The notes under the pieces were generated by a model. That model saw nothing but the letters and a program-made list of their open reading frames with translations. It had not been told where the DNA came from and did no database searches. From assembly GCF_003130705.1 (NCBI RefSeq), contig NZ_CP021354.1:3224001-3288000 (forward strand): a DNA stretch of 64,000 nucleotides, in the 5' to 3' direction. Origin of the DNA: Rhodococcus oxybenzonivorans (GTDB lineage Bacteria; Actinomycetota; Actinomycetes; Mycobacteriales; Mycobacteriaceae). The position numbers and the translations under genes are program-made. This document shows positions 33,412 to 41,227 of this stretch, in pieces (position 1 is the stretch's first letter; each line of letters opens with the position of its first letter).

Positions 33412-34881
33412 GTGACGACGACGAGACAGTTCGGCAGCGACCTCCCGCACCTGCCGACCGACGAGGAGTACGGGAAGCGCGACATTCCGCGCGGTCCGGC
33501 TCCCCTGCCTCTGCGGGCACTCGCAGGATTCCTGGATGCGGTCGTGGTGGCCATTCCCCTGGTTCTCGGCTGGTACATCGTCGATGCGCTCAGTGACAGC
33601 AACGGCGGCGGTCAGGCAGACCGGGTCGTCTTCGGTGGTGCAACCGTCGCGATCGCCGTCGGACTGGCGGTCTGGAACAAAGGGTTTCGGGAGGGCAACA
33701 CCGGGCAGAGCTCGGGCAAGGGGTGGGTCGGTCTCGTGACCCGGGATGCGACGAGCCTCGGCGCGATCGGCCCGAAGCGATCGTTGTGGCGCCTGGTTCA
33801 GCGGTCCGGTACCGAGGTGGTCCGCGACCGTACAGCGGACGACGAGGGATTCGTGGCTCGCGAGAAGGACGGGTCCGTCGCCGCGATCCGCCGCCGCCGG
33901 CTGATCGGACTGGGCGTCCTCGTGGTCTTGCTCGGGCTCGTGTTGCTCGCCAGCATCGCGGTCGGGGCGCGCCCCCTCTCGTTCACGGAGATCTTTTCCG
34001 CGCTGTTCGACGCGGACGGGTCCCAGGCGGACATCATCGTCCGTACGTTGCGTGGCCCCCGCACGATCCTCGGCCTCGTCGTCGGAATGGCACTAGGGGT
34101 TGCGGGTGCGCTGATCCAGGGTCACACCCGTAATCCCCTCGCGGACGCGGGCCTTCTCGGCCTCAACGCGGGCGCCGCGTTCCTCGTCGTCCTCTCGATG
34201 TACCTGTTCGGATTCAGCGCCCCGAGTGAGTACCTCTGGTTCGCCTTCGCCGGATCGTTCCTTGCGAGCGTGGTGGTGTTCGGCCTGTCATCGATCGGCA
34301 ACGGAGCCGCCAGCCCGTTGAGCCTCGCCCTGGCCGGAGCCGCGGTCGCCTTCTTCCTGCAGGCGATGACCAACGCGATCATCATCGTCGACCAGGCCAG
34401 CCTCGACTCCTACCGGTTCTGGGTGGTCGGTTCCGTGGCCGGACGCGGATTCGATGTGCTCTGGCAGGTGCTGCCGTTCCTCGTGATCGGTTTGCTGCTC
34501 GCCCTCGCCAGCACCCCTGGCCTCAACGTGCTGAGCCTCGGCGAAGACGTGGCCCGCTCCCTCGGCACCAACATCGGCGCGAGCCGCGCCCTCGGCATCG
34601 TGGCGATCACCCTGCTGACCGGGGCAGCGACGGCCGCCTGCGGTCCGATCGCCTTCATCGGCCTCGTCGTTCCGCACGTGGCACGCGCGATCACCGGCCC
34701 CGACTACCGCTGGCTGGTGCCCTACGCGGGACTCCTCGGCGGCGTGATGCTGGTGACCGCGGACGTCATCGGACGTGTTGTCGTGCGCCCCGGTGAACTT
34801 CAGGTCGGGATCGTCCTGGCCGTCTTCGGTGCCCCATTCTTCATTGCGTTGGTGCGGCGCAGAAAGCTGGCAAGCCTGTGA
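33412..34881 (+). CDS. FecCD siderophore permease fused to an N-terminal RDD domain
   Basis: The 489-residue protein is longer than the usual ~340-residue FecCD permease. Residues about 30-135 look like an RDD domain: PLRALAGFLDAVVVAIPLVL (Arg and Asp of the signature), a second hydrophobic segment VVFGGATVAIAVGLAVW, then TGQSSGKGWVGLVTRD. After a charged linker the FecCD fold starts near residue 168. It includes TLRGPRTILGLVVGMALGVA, GHTRNPLADAGLLGLNAGAA, the ATPase-contact loop region LGEDVARSLGTNIGASRALG and PIAFIGLVVPHVARAITGPD. GTG 33412 has AGGAG upstream. It is the first gene of an IdeR-boxed three-gene operon. Confidence 0.87.
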   Translation: MTTTRQFGSDLPHLPTDEEYGKRDIPRGPAPLPLRALAGFLDAVVVAIPLVLGWYIVDALSDSNGGGQADRVVFGGATVAIAVGLAVWNKGFREGNTGQSSGKGWVGLVTRDATSLGAIGPKRSLWRLVQRSGTEVVRDRTADDEGFVAREKDGSVAAIRRRRLIGLGVLVVLLGLVLLASIAVGARPLSFTEIFSALFDADGSQADIIVRTLRGPRTILGLVVGMALGVAGALIQGHTRNPLADAGLLGLNAGAAFLVVLSMYLFGFSAPSEYLWFAFAGSFLASVVVFGLSSIGNGAASPLSLALAGAAVAFFLQAMTNAIIIVDQASLDSYRFWVVGSVAGRGFDVLWQVLPFLVIGLLLALASTPGLNVLSLGEDVARSLGTNIGASRALGIVAITLLTGAATAACGPIAFIGLVVPHVARAITGPDYRWLVPYAGLLGGVMLVTADVIGRVVVRPGELQVGIVLAVFGAPFFIALVRRRKLASL

Positions 34882-35984
34882 CCGTCGACGACCAGACCCG
34901 CCCCGATCCGGTCGCGCCGGCGAAGTCACGCGTCCCGGCACGACCGCCTTTCCGGCTCGGTCCGCTTTCCCTCGTCCTGCGTCCCCTCGGCATCGCGGTG
35001 AACGTTGCGCTCCTCGCGGCGCTGTTCCTCGTGCTGTGCCTGAATATCGGCCGCGGCGACTACCCGCTGTCCATCCCCGAGGTCACCACGGTCCTCTTCG
35101 GCGGCGGCACCAAGGCGCAGAGCTTCATCGTCATGGATCTACGACTGCCGCGGTCGTTGACCGGGGTGTTCATCGGCATGGCCCTCGGACTCGCCGGCGC
35201 GCTGACCCAGTCGATCGCCCGCAACGCGCTGGCCAGCCCCGACATTCTCGGGATCACCTCGGGCGCGAGTGCGGCCGCCGTCGCCCTCATCGTCCTCGGC
35301 GGAGGTGGCAGCTTCGTCGGGCTCCTCGCCACCCTGGGAATTCCTCTGGCCGCGTTGTGCGGTGCACTTTTGACCGCGCTGACCATCTATCTGCTGGCGT
35401 GGCGCGGCGGGGTCGAGGGCTACCGGCTGATCCTCATCGGCATCGGCATCAACGCCATGCTCATCGCCGTCACCGGATGGCTTCTCATCTCCGCGGACAT
35501 CAACGACGCCTCCCGCGCCCAGGTGTGGCTCAACGGGTCACTGAATGGTGCGTCGTGGAGTCAGGTGTGGCCGGTGATGGTCGCGGTCGTCCTCGTCGGC
35601 GGTTATGCGATCGGATCCTCGTTCACGATGGGTGCGCTGCGCCTCGGCGACGACAATGCCGTGTCGCTGGGTGTGCGACTGCAGTGGTCGCAGGCACGGT
35701 TACTGCTCATGGCGGTGGCCCTCGCCGGAATCGCGACAGCGGCCGCCGGCCCGGTTGGATTCGTCGCACTCGCCGCCCCGCAGGTGGCGCTGCGGTTGGT
35801 GCGGTCGGCCGGGCCACCCCTCATCGCGTCCGCGTTGACGGGTGCGGTGCTCGTGGTCGGCAGCGATGTGATCGCGCGGACGATCCTGCCGGTCGAGTTG
35901 CCGGTCGGTATCGTCACCTCGGCCCTCGGTGGGCCGTTCCTGCTCTACCTGTTGGTTCGCAACAATCGGAAGGTTTCGGCATGA
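34878..35984 (+). CDS. FecCD-type siderophore ABC permease
   Basis: The 368-residue partner permease starts at GTG 34878, overlapping the previous stop. It has the FecCD features DLRLPRSLTGVFIGMALGLA, QSIARNALASPDILGITSGA, LGDDNAVSLGVRLQWSQARL (coupling helix) and PVGFVALAAPQVALRLV. Together with the fused permease it forms the heterodimeric channel for ferric-siderophore import. No binding-protein gene is adjacent, so it must be encoded elsewhere. Confidence 0.92.
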   Translation: MTVDDQTRPDPVAPAKSRVPARPPFRLGPLSLVLRPLGIAVNVALLAALFLVLCLNIGRGDYPLSIPEVTTVLFGGGTKAQSFIVMDLRLPRSLTGVFIGMALGLAGALTQSIARNALASPDILGITSGASAAAVALIVLGGGGSFVGLLATLGIPLAALCGALLTALTIYLLAWRGGVEGYRLILIGIGINAMLIAVTGWLLISADINDASRAQVWLNGSLNGASWSQVWPVMVAVVLVGGYAIGSSFTMGALRLGDDNAVSLGVRLQWSQARLLLMAVALAGIATAAAGPVGFVALAAPQVALRLVRSAGPPLIASALTGAVLVVGSDVIARTILPVELPVGIVTSALGGPFLLYLLVRNNRKVSA

Positions 35985-36814
35985 CCGTGCAGACCGACTC
36001 TCGGCTGAGCGCCGAGGACCTGAGCCTGGGATACGGCGACCGCATCATCGTCGAGAACCTGAATCTCGAGGTGAAGACCGGGGTGATCACCACCGTGATC
36101 GGCCCCAACGGGTGCGGAAAGTCCACCTTGCTGCGGGCGCTCGGCCGGCTCCTGAAACCTCGGTCCGGTTCGGTGGTCCTCGACGGCAAGGCGATCGGTT
36201 CGCTGCGCACCAAGGATGTGGCCCGCATCCTCGGGATGCTCCCCCAGGCGCCGATCGCGCCGGAGGGGCTCACCGTCGCCGACCTCGTGGCCCGCGGACG
36301 GCATCCGCACCAGTCGTGGATTCGGCAGTGGTCGTCCGACGACGAAGGCGAGGTGGCGGAGGCACTTGCGCTGACCGGAGTCTCCGAACTGGCGGACCGC
36401 CCCGTCGACCAGCTGTCCGGTGGGCAACGCCAACGCGCCTGGATCTCCATGGCGTTGGCGCAGGGCACCGACATTCTGCTGCTCGACGAGCCCACCACCT
36501 ACCTGGATCTCGCGCATTCGATCGAGGTGCTCGACTTGGTGGACCGGATGCACGAGGAGATGGGCCGCACCGTCGTGATGGTGCTGCACGACCTCAACCT
36601 GGCGATCCGCTACAGCGACCAGCTGATCGTGATGCGTGATGGCAAGGTCGTCGCCGCCGGCGCACCCAAGGACATCATTTCTGCCGAACTTCTCCTCGAG
36701 GTGTTCGGGCTCGAAGCCGCGGTGATCGGCGACCCGGTGTCCGACCGTCCGCTGGTGGTGCCGATCGGCACCCGCCATGTGTACGGCGCGGTGGGCGGCC
36801 CGGAGCGGGCCTAA
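35981..36814 (+). CDS. ferric-siderophore ABC transporter ATPase
   Basis: The 277-residue FepC/FhuC-type ATPase overlaps the permease stop (ATGA). Walker A is G-P-N-G-C-G-K-S-T, the Q-loop lies in LGMLPQAPIAPEGLTV, the signature is L-S-G-G-Q-R-Q-R-A-W, Walker B is ILLLDEPTTYLD, and the switch His lies in VVMVLHDLNLAIRYSD. It supplies energy to the two FecCD permeases. It ends 1 bp before the convergent MprF-like gene, and no terminator is obvious. Confidence 0.94.
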   Translation: MTVQTDSRLSAEDLSLGYGDRIIVENLNLEVKTGVITTVIGPNGCGKSTLLRALGRLLKPRSGSVVLDGKAIGSLRTKDVARILGMLPQAPIAPEGLTVADLVARGRHPHQSWIRQWSSDDEGEVAEALALTGVSELADRPVDQLSGGQRQRAWISMALAQGTDILLLDEPTTYLDLAHSIEVLDLVDRMHEEMGRTVVMVLHDLNLAIRYSDQLIVMRDGKVVAAGAPKDIISAELLLEVFGLEAAVIGDPVSDRPLVVPIGTRHVYGAVGGPERA

Positions 36815-36815
36815 G

Positions 36816-39413
36816 TCACCGCCCGGGTCGGCGACCACCGATCATCGTGCGCACCAACCGCACGCCCTGCCCCAGAGACACGGTGGGCAGGTACGCCCGT
36901 CCGACAGCGTTTCCGATGCTCGGCAGGGCGGCCGGGTCCGCGAAGGTCATGTGCATGGCCACGTAGCGGGGCTGGAACTTCGACTTGAATGCCAGGAGCG
37001 ATCGGAAACCGTACACCGGTTCGAGGGTGCGCCCGAGGAGATCGAGGACGCTGTCCATGACGGTGGACAGGCTCGACGATTCGGCCTGTTCCGCGGCGTC
37101 CGCGTCGCGGTCGGGTTGTTCGACCTTCGCGAGTGGCGCGCCGGACAGGCTGAGGAACTCTGCCCCTTCCGCTTCGAGTTTCAGCGCGGCGGACGCGATG
37201 AGAAACTCCATTGCCGGCCGGAATCCCTCGGAGCGGCGGCGCATGAAGTCGAGGGTCCAGCCCACCACCTTCCCGTCCCGGTACACCGGCAGCCACGAGG
37301 TGACCCCGTGCACGGTGCGGTCGCCGTCGACGGCGATCAGGCAGCGCACCTCGGGGTCGTCGACTTCGTCGAGGCCGCCGAGGGTGAATCCCATCTCGGG
37401 CATGCCCTTGTCGGCCACCCATTCTTCGGATATCGCCGTGATTTGGTCGGTGATCGACAACGGGGCGCTGGGGAAGCTGACCCATTCGGCGGTGATGCCC
37501 GACTTCTTCGCCTTGTTCAGGGCGGTGCGGATGTCCTGGAAGCGTTTGCCCGTGAAGGCGATGGTGCCGAGGTCGAGCACCGTCTCCTCCGCGACTTGGA
37601 TACCACTCCAGCCGAGGTCGTCGGTGACGGCGCGCACGGCGGAGGTCACCGAGTAGAAGCACGGGATCCACCCGTTGGTGGAGGCGAATTCGGCGAACTC
37701 GGTGACGGTCTCCCGGAGCCGATCCGGGGGGCCGACCGGATCCCCCGTGGTCAACGCGACCCCGGCGATAACGCGGTACGCGACGTAGCTGGTGTCGTCG
37801 GGGGCGAACCAGTAGTTGTTTCCCCGCCACGTCGTCATCCATGACAACGGACTGCCGCTCCCCGACTTCAGCAGGGCCCGCGCGCGGGCGGCGGCGTCCG
37901 AGTCCGCACCGAGCGCCGGGCGCAGGAAGGTGGCCGCCACCAGCGCGCATGCCGTCAGCCAGAACACCACCCCGGTCCATTCGTACAGCAGGGTCGCGGG
38001 AACGTTGACCGGTAGCAGGCGTGGGTCGAGCCACTGCAGATAGACGGGTGGAATCAGGCGCTCCGGGAAATTGGCGAGCAGGGTGGTGGCGGAGGGCCGA
38101 TGATCGAAACCGTTCCGGGCCCACAGGCCGCCGAGGACGTAGAGGACGGCGAGTCCGGCCGTCACCGCCGCCAGCGCGACCGCGAGGCGGCGGTAGGTTC
38201 CGGCGGGGGCGGTGACGTCGAAGAATCGTCGGGTGGCGAGGAGGACGATCAGGATCACCAACGGAGTCAGGAACGGCACCAGCGTTCGATACAGGTTGGG
38301 GTCCGCCAGCCCGTAGAACAGTGATTCCTCCTCGAACGAGTCGATGAACCGGACCGCGAAGTTGAGCAGGGACAGCACCAGCAGGACCACCTGCGCGACC
38401 ACTGCCCCGACCCAGGCGAAGCGCCGGCCGCGCCGCAGTCCGTCGCTGAGGGTGAGCAGGAACAGCGACGGCATGAGACTGAGCAGTGTCGGCCCAACCC
38501 CGGACAGTCGCAGTTCGAGTAACCCGCGGCGGCATTCGGGGTCGGCGGCGTTCACCTCGCAGAGTTCGCGAACCTCGGTAGCGGTGTACGGAATTCCCCG
38601 GAACAGATCTCGCAGCACGGCCAGGGGTCCGACCGCTTCCGCCGAGAGCGCTGCGATCATCGGTCCGACGGCGCTGGCGGCCACCACGATGGCGACCAGC
38701 ACCCGGCCCTCTCGCTGGGTGCCGGCGATCCGCTCGCCCCGCGCCGAGCGGCCGACGATCCAGGGTCCTGCCACCAGGCCCACGACAGCGGCGGCGAGCC
38801 GGACCACGTCCTGCAGGGATCCGCTGAACAGAGCCAATGTGATGGTGAAGGCGAGCACGCCGACCCGGATTCGACGTCGCCACAGGGTGCCCATGTCGGA
38901 ACTCGCCACCATGGCCGCACCGATGATCCAGGTGCTGGGCCCGACCGCCATACCCACATGGAGCCGGAAACCCCAGTCCGCGTCCACAACCTTCGCGACG
39001 GCGGCGACCGCCAACGCGAGCAGCCCACCGACCACTTGTGTCACCACTGCCGCCAGGGCGAACCGCGCCGAACCCATCCGGCGCTCCAACGGCGCCGCGG
39101 CCAGGAAGACGAGAACGGTGGTGGCCAGATAGGCGAGGATGTCGTCGCCCCACAGCCCCGCCGACAGCAGGGTCCAGACCCATCCGTGCTCGAACGCCCG
39201 GATGCCGAGGGCCACGTGCTGCGACAACGCGTGGGAGGGTCCGCCGATCACACTCGAGGTCGCGAACGCCACCAGCCAGATCACAACCAGGAGGGCGATG
39301 CTGACCGGTGCGCCGGCCACGCCGAAGCGCACCCATTCCGCTACCCGACCCGGCGCCCCGGTGACCTTCGCCGCCGCACTGTCCCCAGTGACTGCATTGC
39401 CGTCGATACTCAT
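36816..39413 (-). CDS. MprF/LysX-like aminoacyl-phospholipid synthase-type protein with N-terminal rhomboid-like membrane region
   Basis: The 865-residue protein has two parts. Residues about 30-520 hold about a dozen membrane segments. The first set (HGWVWTLLSAGLWGDDILAY, LERRMGSARFALAAVV, VGPSTWIIGAAMVASSD) recalls a rhomboid fold, but the family's late catalytic His is not visible. The last ~320 residues are the DUF2156 (MprF C-terminal) double-GNAT domain: WRGNNYWFAPDDTSYVAYRV, GDPVGPPDRLRETVTEFAEF, CFYSVTSAVRAVTDDLGWSG, FQDIRTALNKAKKSGITAEW, and RRRSEGFRPAMEFLIASAAL. MprF enzymes transfer amino acids from tRNA to phosphatidylglycerol and flip the product, giving resistance to cationic peptides. 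The substrate here is unproven. Confidence 0.75.
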   Translation of the reverse strand: MSIDGNAVTGDSAAAKVTGAPGRVAEWVRFGVAGAPVSIALLVVIWLVAFATSSVIGGPSHALSQHVALGIRAFEHGWVWTLLSAGLWGDDILAYLATTVLVFLAAAPLERRMGSARFALAAVVTQVVGGLLALAVAAVAKVVDADWGFRLHVGMAVGPSTWIIGAAMVASSDMGTLWRRRIRVGVLAFTITLALFSGSLQDVVRLAAAVVGLVAGPWIVGRSARGERIAGTQREGRVLVAIVVAASAVGPMIAALSAEAVGPLAVLRDLFRGIPYTATEVRELCEVNAADPECRRGLLELRLSGVGPTLLSLMPSLFLLTLSDGLRRGRRFAWVGAVVAQVVLLVLSLLNFAVRFIDSFEEESLFYGLADPNLYRTLVPFLTPLVILIVLLATRRFFDVTAPAGTYRRLAVALAAVTAGLAVLYVLGGLWARNGFDHRPSATTLLANFPERLIPPVYLQWLDPRLLPVNVPATLLYEWTGVVFWLTACALVAATFLRPALGADSDAAARARALLKSGSGSPLSWMTTWRGNNYWFAPDDTSYVAYRVIAGVALTTGDPVGPPDRLRETVTEFAEFASTNGWIPCFYSVTSAVRAVTDDLGWSGIQVAEETVLDLGTIAFTGKRFQDIRTALNKAKKSGITAEWVSFPSAPLSITDQITAISEEWVADKGMPEMGFTLGGLDEVDDPEVRCLIAVDGDRTVHGVTSWLPVYRDGKVVGWTLDFMRRRSEGFRPAMEFLIASAALKLEAEGAEFLSLSGAPLAKVEQPDRDADAAEQAESSSLSTVMDSVLDLLGRTLEPVYGFRSLLAFKSKFQPRYVAMHMTFADPAALPSIGNAVGRAYLPTVSLGQGVRLVRTMIGGRRPGR

Positions 39414-39560
39414 CCGCCAGGTCCCCACTCTCCCGCGATGTCGAGAACGAAAGCCCGCCCGGCGACACAGCCGCCGAAGTCGACGGCCGGTGGCCGTCCT
39501 CCGACCGTAAACCACCTGTTCGAACTATGACCATTACCACACGACTTCGCGCGGTTTTAC

Positions 39561-39574
39561 TACTACCAGTAGTA
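39561..39574. promoter_or_regulatory. BlaI-type operator
   Basis: TACTACCAGTAGTA is a perfect palindrome of two TACTAC half-sites with a 2-bp centre, the form bound by BlaI/MecI repressors. It lies just upstream of the blaI -35 region, 35 bp before the start codon, so BlaI probably controls its own operon. Confidence 0.8.
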
Positions 39575-39596
39575 CGCATCCGCGTCGTTGTATCCG

Positions 39597-39602
39597 TAGA
39601 AT
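39597..39602 (+). promoter_or_regulatory. -10 box TAGAAT of leaderless blaI transcript
   Basis: TAGAAT is followed by 6 nt and then ATG 39609, without an RBS. Confidence 0.65.
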
Positions 39603-39608
39603 CGGACC

Positions 39609-40022
39609 ATGGCTGGACTCGGCGAACTCGAACGCGCAGTGATGGATCACCTGTGGTCCACTTCGGAACCGCAGACGGTGCGGCAGGTGCACGAAGCTCT
39701 GGCAGAGCGTCGCGAACTCGCCTACACCACCGTCATGACCGTGCTGCAGCGACTGGCGAAGAAGCACCTCGTCATCCAGCAGCGCGATGATCGCGCCCAC
39801 CGGTACCTGCCCGTGCATCAGCGCGAAGAACTGGTCGCCAGCCTCATGGTCGACGCCCTGCAGCAGGCCGACAAGTCCGGCAGTCGGGCCGCCGCCCTCG
39901 TGCATTTCGTCGGTCAGGTCGGTGCAGACGAGGCGGACGCTCTCCGGGAGGCACTGGCTGCGCTCGAAGCCAAGGAACGGTCCGGCGACGGCAACGAGAC
40001 GGGAACCGTTCGCGCCGTCTGA
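39609..40022 (+). CDS. blaI: BlaI/MecI/CopY-family transcriptional repressor
   Basis: The 137-residue winged-helix repressor shows the BlaI pattern: LGELERAVMDHLWSTSEPQT-VRQVHEALAERRELAYTTVM-TVLQRLAKKHLV, then the wing R-A-H-R-Y-L-P and a C-terminal dimerisation helix region (AALVHFVGQVGADEADALRE). Upstream is its palindromic operator. Cleavage by the BlaR-type protease encoded next would relieve repression. Gene order corresponds to Rv1846c-Rv1845c of M. tuberculosis, where BlaI also controls distant genes such as the beta-lactamase; none is present here. Confidence 0.92.
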   Translation: MAGLGELERAVMDHLWSTSEPQTVRQVHEALAERRELAYTTVMTVLQRLAKKHLVIQQRDDRAHRYLPVHQREELVASLMVDALQQADKSGSRAAALVHFVGQVGADEADALREALAALEAKERSGDGNETGTVRAV

Positions 40023-40048
40023 CGTTCGTCATGCATGATGAGTGGGAC

Positions 40049-41002
40049 ATGGACGCCACCACCGCGCTGGTATTCGGCATACTCGCCCTCCTTCTCGCAG
40101 GACCGGTTCCTGCGTTGCTCAGCCGTGCCCGGTGGCCGCACCGGGCTCCGCGGGCAGCGCTCGTGCTGTGGCAGGCGATCGCCCTCGCCGCGGTCCTGTC
40201 CGCCTTCAGTTCCGGTCTCGCGATAGCCAGCCAGCTCCTCGTGCCCGGTCCGGACGGACGGCCCACCACCGCGCCGGTGGAAGAGATCGACGCGCTCGGC
40301 CTTCCCCTCTGGCTGCTGTACGTGGTGGTGTTCGCCCTCACCCTGCTGGTCGGCGCCAAGCTGATGTTCGCGGTGGTTCAGGTGGGGTTCCGCACCCGGC
40401 GCCGACGTGCCCGGCACCGCATGCTCGTCGATCTGCTCGACCGATGTGACTCGACGTCCCCGCTGGCCCGTACGCCCGACCTGAGAATCCTCGACGTCAC
40501 CGAACCCATCGCGTACTGCCTGCCCGGCCTGCGTCAGCGGGTCGTGTTGAGCCAGGGCACGTTCGCCAATCTCGACGACGCCGAGATCACCGCGATCCTC
40601 ACCCACGAACGTTCGCATCTGCGCGCCCGCCACGACCTCGTCCTCGAAGCGTTCACCGCGGTCAACGCCGCGTTTCCCACCGTGGTCCGTAGCAAGTCCG
40701 CCCTCGGCTCCGTGCAGTTACTCGTCGAGATGCTCGCCGATGATTCGGCGGTGCGTGCCACCGGGCCGACAGCTCTCGCTCGTGCGCTCGTCGCCTGCTC
40801 CGGCTCCACCGCGCCGAAAGGCGCGATGGCTGCAGGCGGTCCGAGCACGTTGCTGAGGGTGCAGCGACTCGCCTCCTCCGAATCGGCCGTGCCGGTCGCC
40901 ATCGCCGCCTACACGGCGTCGGTGGCCATCCTGGTGGTTCCGACGGTCGCGGTGGCCGTTCCCTGGCTCACCGAACTGAGCCGCCTGTTCTCGGCGGCGT
41001 AG
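40049..41002 (+). CDS. M56-family membrane metalloprotease (BlaR-like, no sensor domain)
   Basis: From ATG 40049 the protein has 317 residues, close to Rv1845c; ATG 40031 is an alternative. Membrane helices surround the zinc-protease motif H-E-R-S-H (HExxH) in ILTHERSHLRARHDLVLEAF, with an upstream EPIAYCLPGLRQRVVLSQGT characteristic of M56 peptidases. The penicillin-binding sensor domain of staphylococcal BlaR1 is absent, so the inducing signal must reach it another way. It is translated just after blaI and probably cleaves that repressor. Confidence 0.9.
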   Translation: MDATTALVFGILALLLAGPVPALLSRARWPHRAPRAALVLWQAIALAAVLSAFSSGLAIASQLLVPGPDGRPTTAPVEEIDALGLPLWLLYVVVFALTLLVGAKLMFAVVQVGFRTRRRRARHRMLVDLLDRCDSTSPLARTPDLRILDVTEPIAYCLPGLRQRVVLSQGTFANLDDAEITAILTHERSHLRARHDLVLEAFTAVNAAFPTVVRSKSALGSVQLLVEMLADDSAVRATGPTALARALVACSGSTAPKGAMAAGGPSTLLRVQRLASSESAVPVAIAAYTASVAILVVPTVAVAVPWLTELSRLFSAA

Positions 41003-41144
41003 TCACTCACGTCACAACTCCGCCAGTTCGGTATCCGGGCGCCCGTCCCGTACACTGGTTCACGGTCGCCACTGCGGCCCATCAATACTGAAACGGCACA
41101 CAGCCCAATTCCCCGCACTTCCGCGAATGGATTGACCAGGTGAC

Positions 41145-41207
41145 ATGTGCCCTGGCTCGTCCCTTTGTGCGTGCTGCATGACAGCCCCGCTCCGCGACGC
41201 GCCCTAA
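41145..41207 (+). CDS. cysteine-rich 20-residue leader peptide (uORF) before DEAD-box helicase
   Basis: ATG 41145 has AGGTG at 41139-41143. The 20-residue frame starts M-C-P-G-S-S-L-C-A-C-C, with Cys at 2, 8, 10 and 11, and ends at TAA 41205-41207. The last A of that stop also begins an in-frame ATG of the helicase gene (TAATG). Cys-rich uORFs act as cysteine-responsive attenuators in mycobacteria, so this may tune helicase translation. It is too short to prove coding by composition alone. Confidence 0.5.
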   Translation: MCPGSSLCACCMTAPLRDAP

Positions 41208-41227
41208 TGCCCGGAGAGGTATCCCGC

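Noticed and set aside
36811..39579. A 922-codon open frame antisense-shifted to the MprF-like gene, and similar long frames opposite the helicase and gnd genes (41204-43144, 43163-44689, 44460-46166)
   Set aside because: They follow from high GC in the third codon position of the real genes. Their products are low-complexity Arg/Gly/Ala strings without any fold or RBS.
41147..41227. GTG 41147 as the helicase start
   Set aside because: It is out of frame inside the Cys-rich leader ORF, has a poorer RBS, and adds residues unlike the family. GTG 41228 has an ideal GGAGAGG site.
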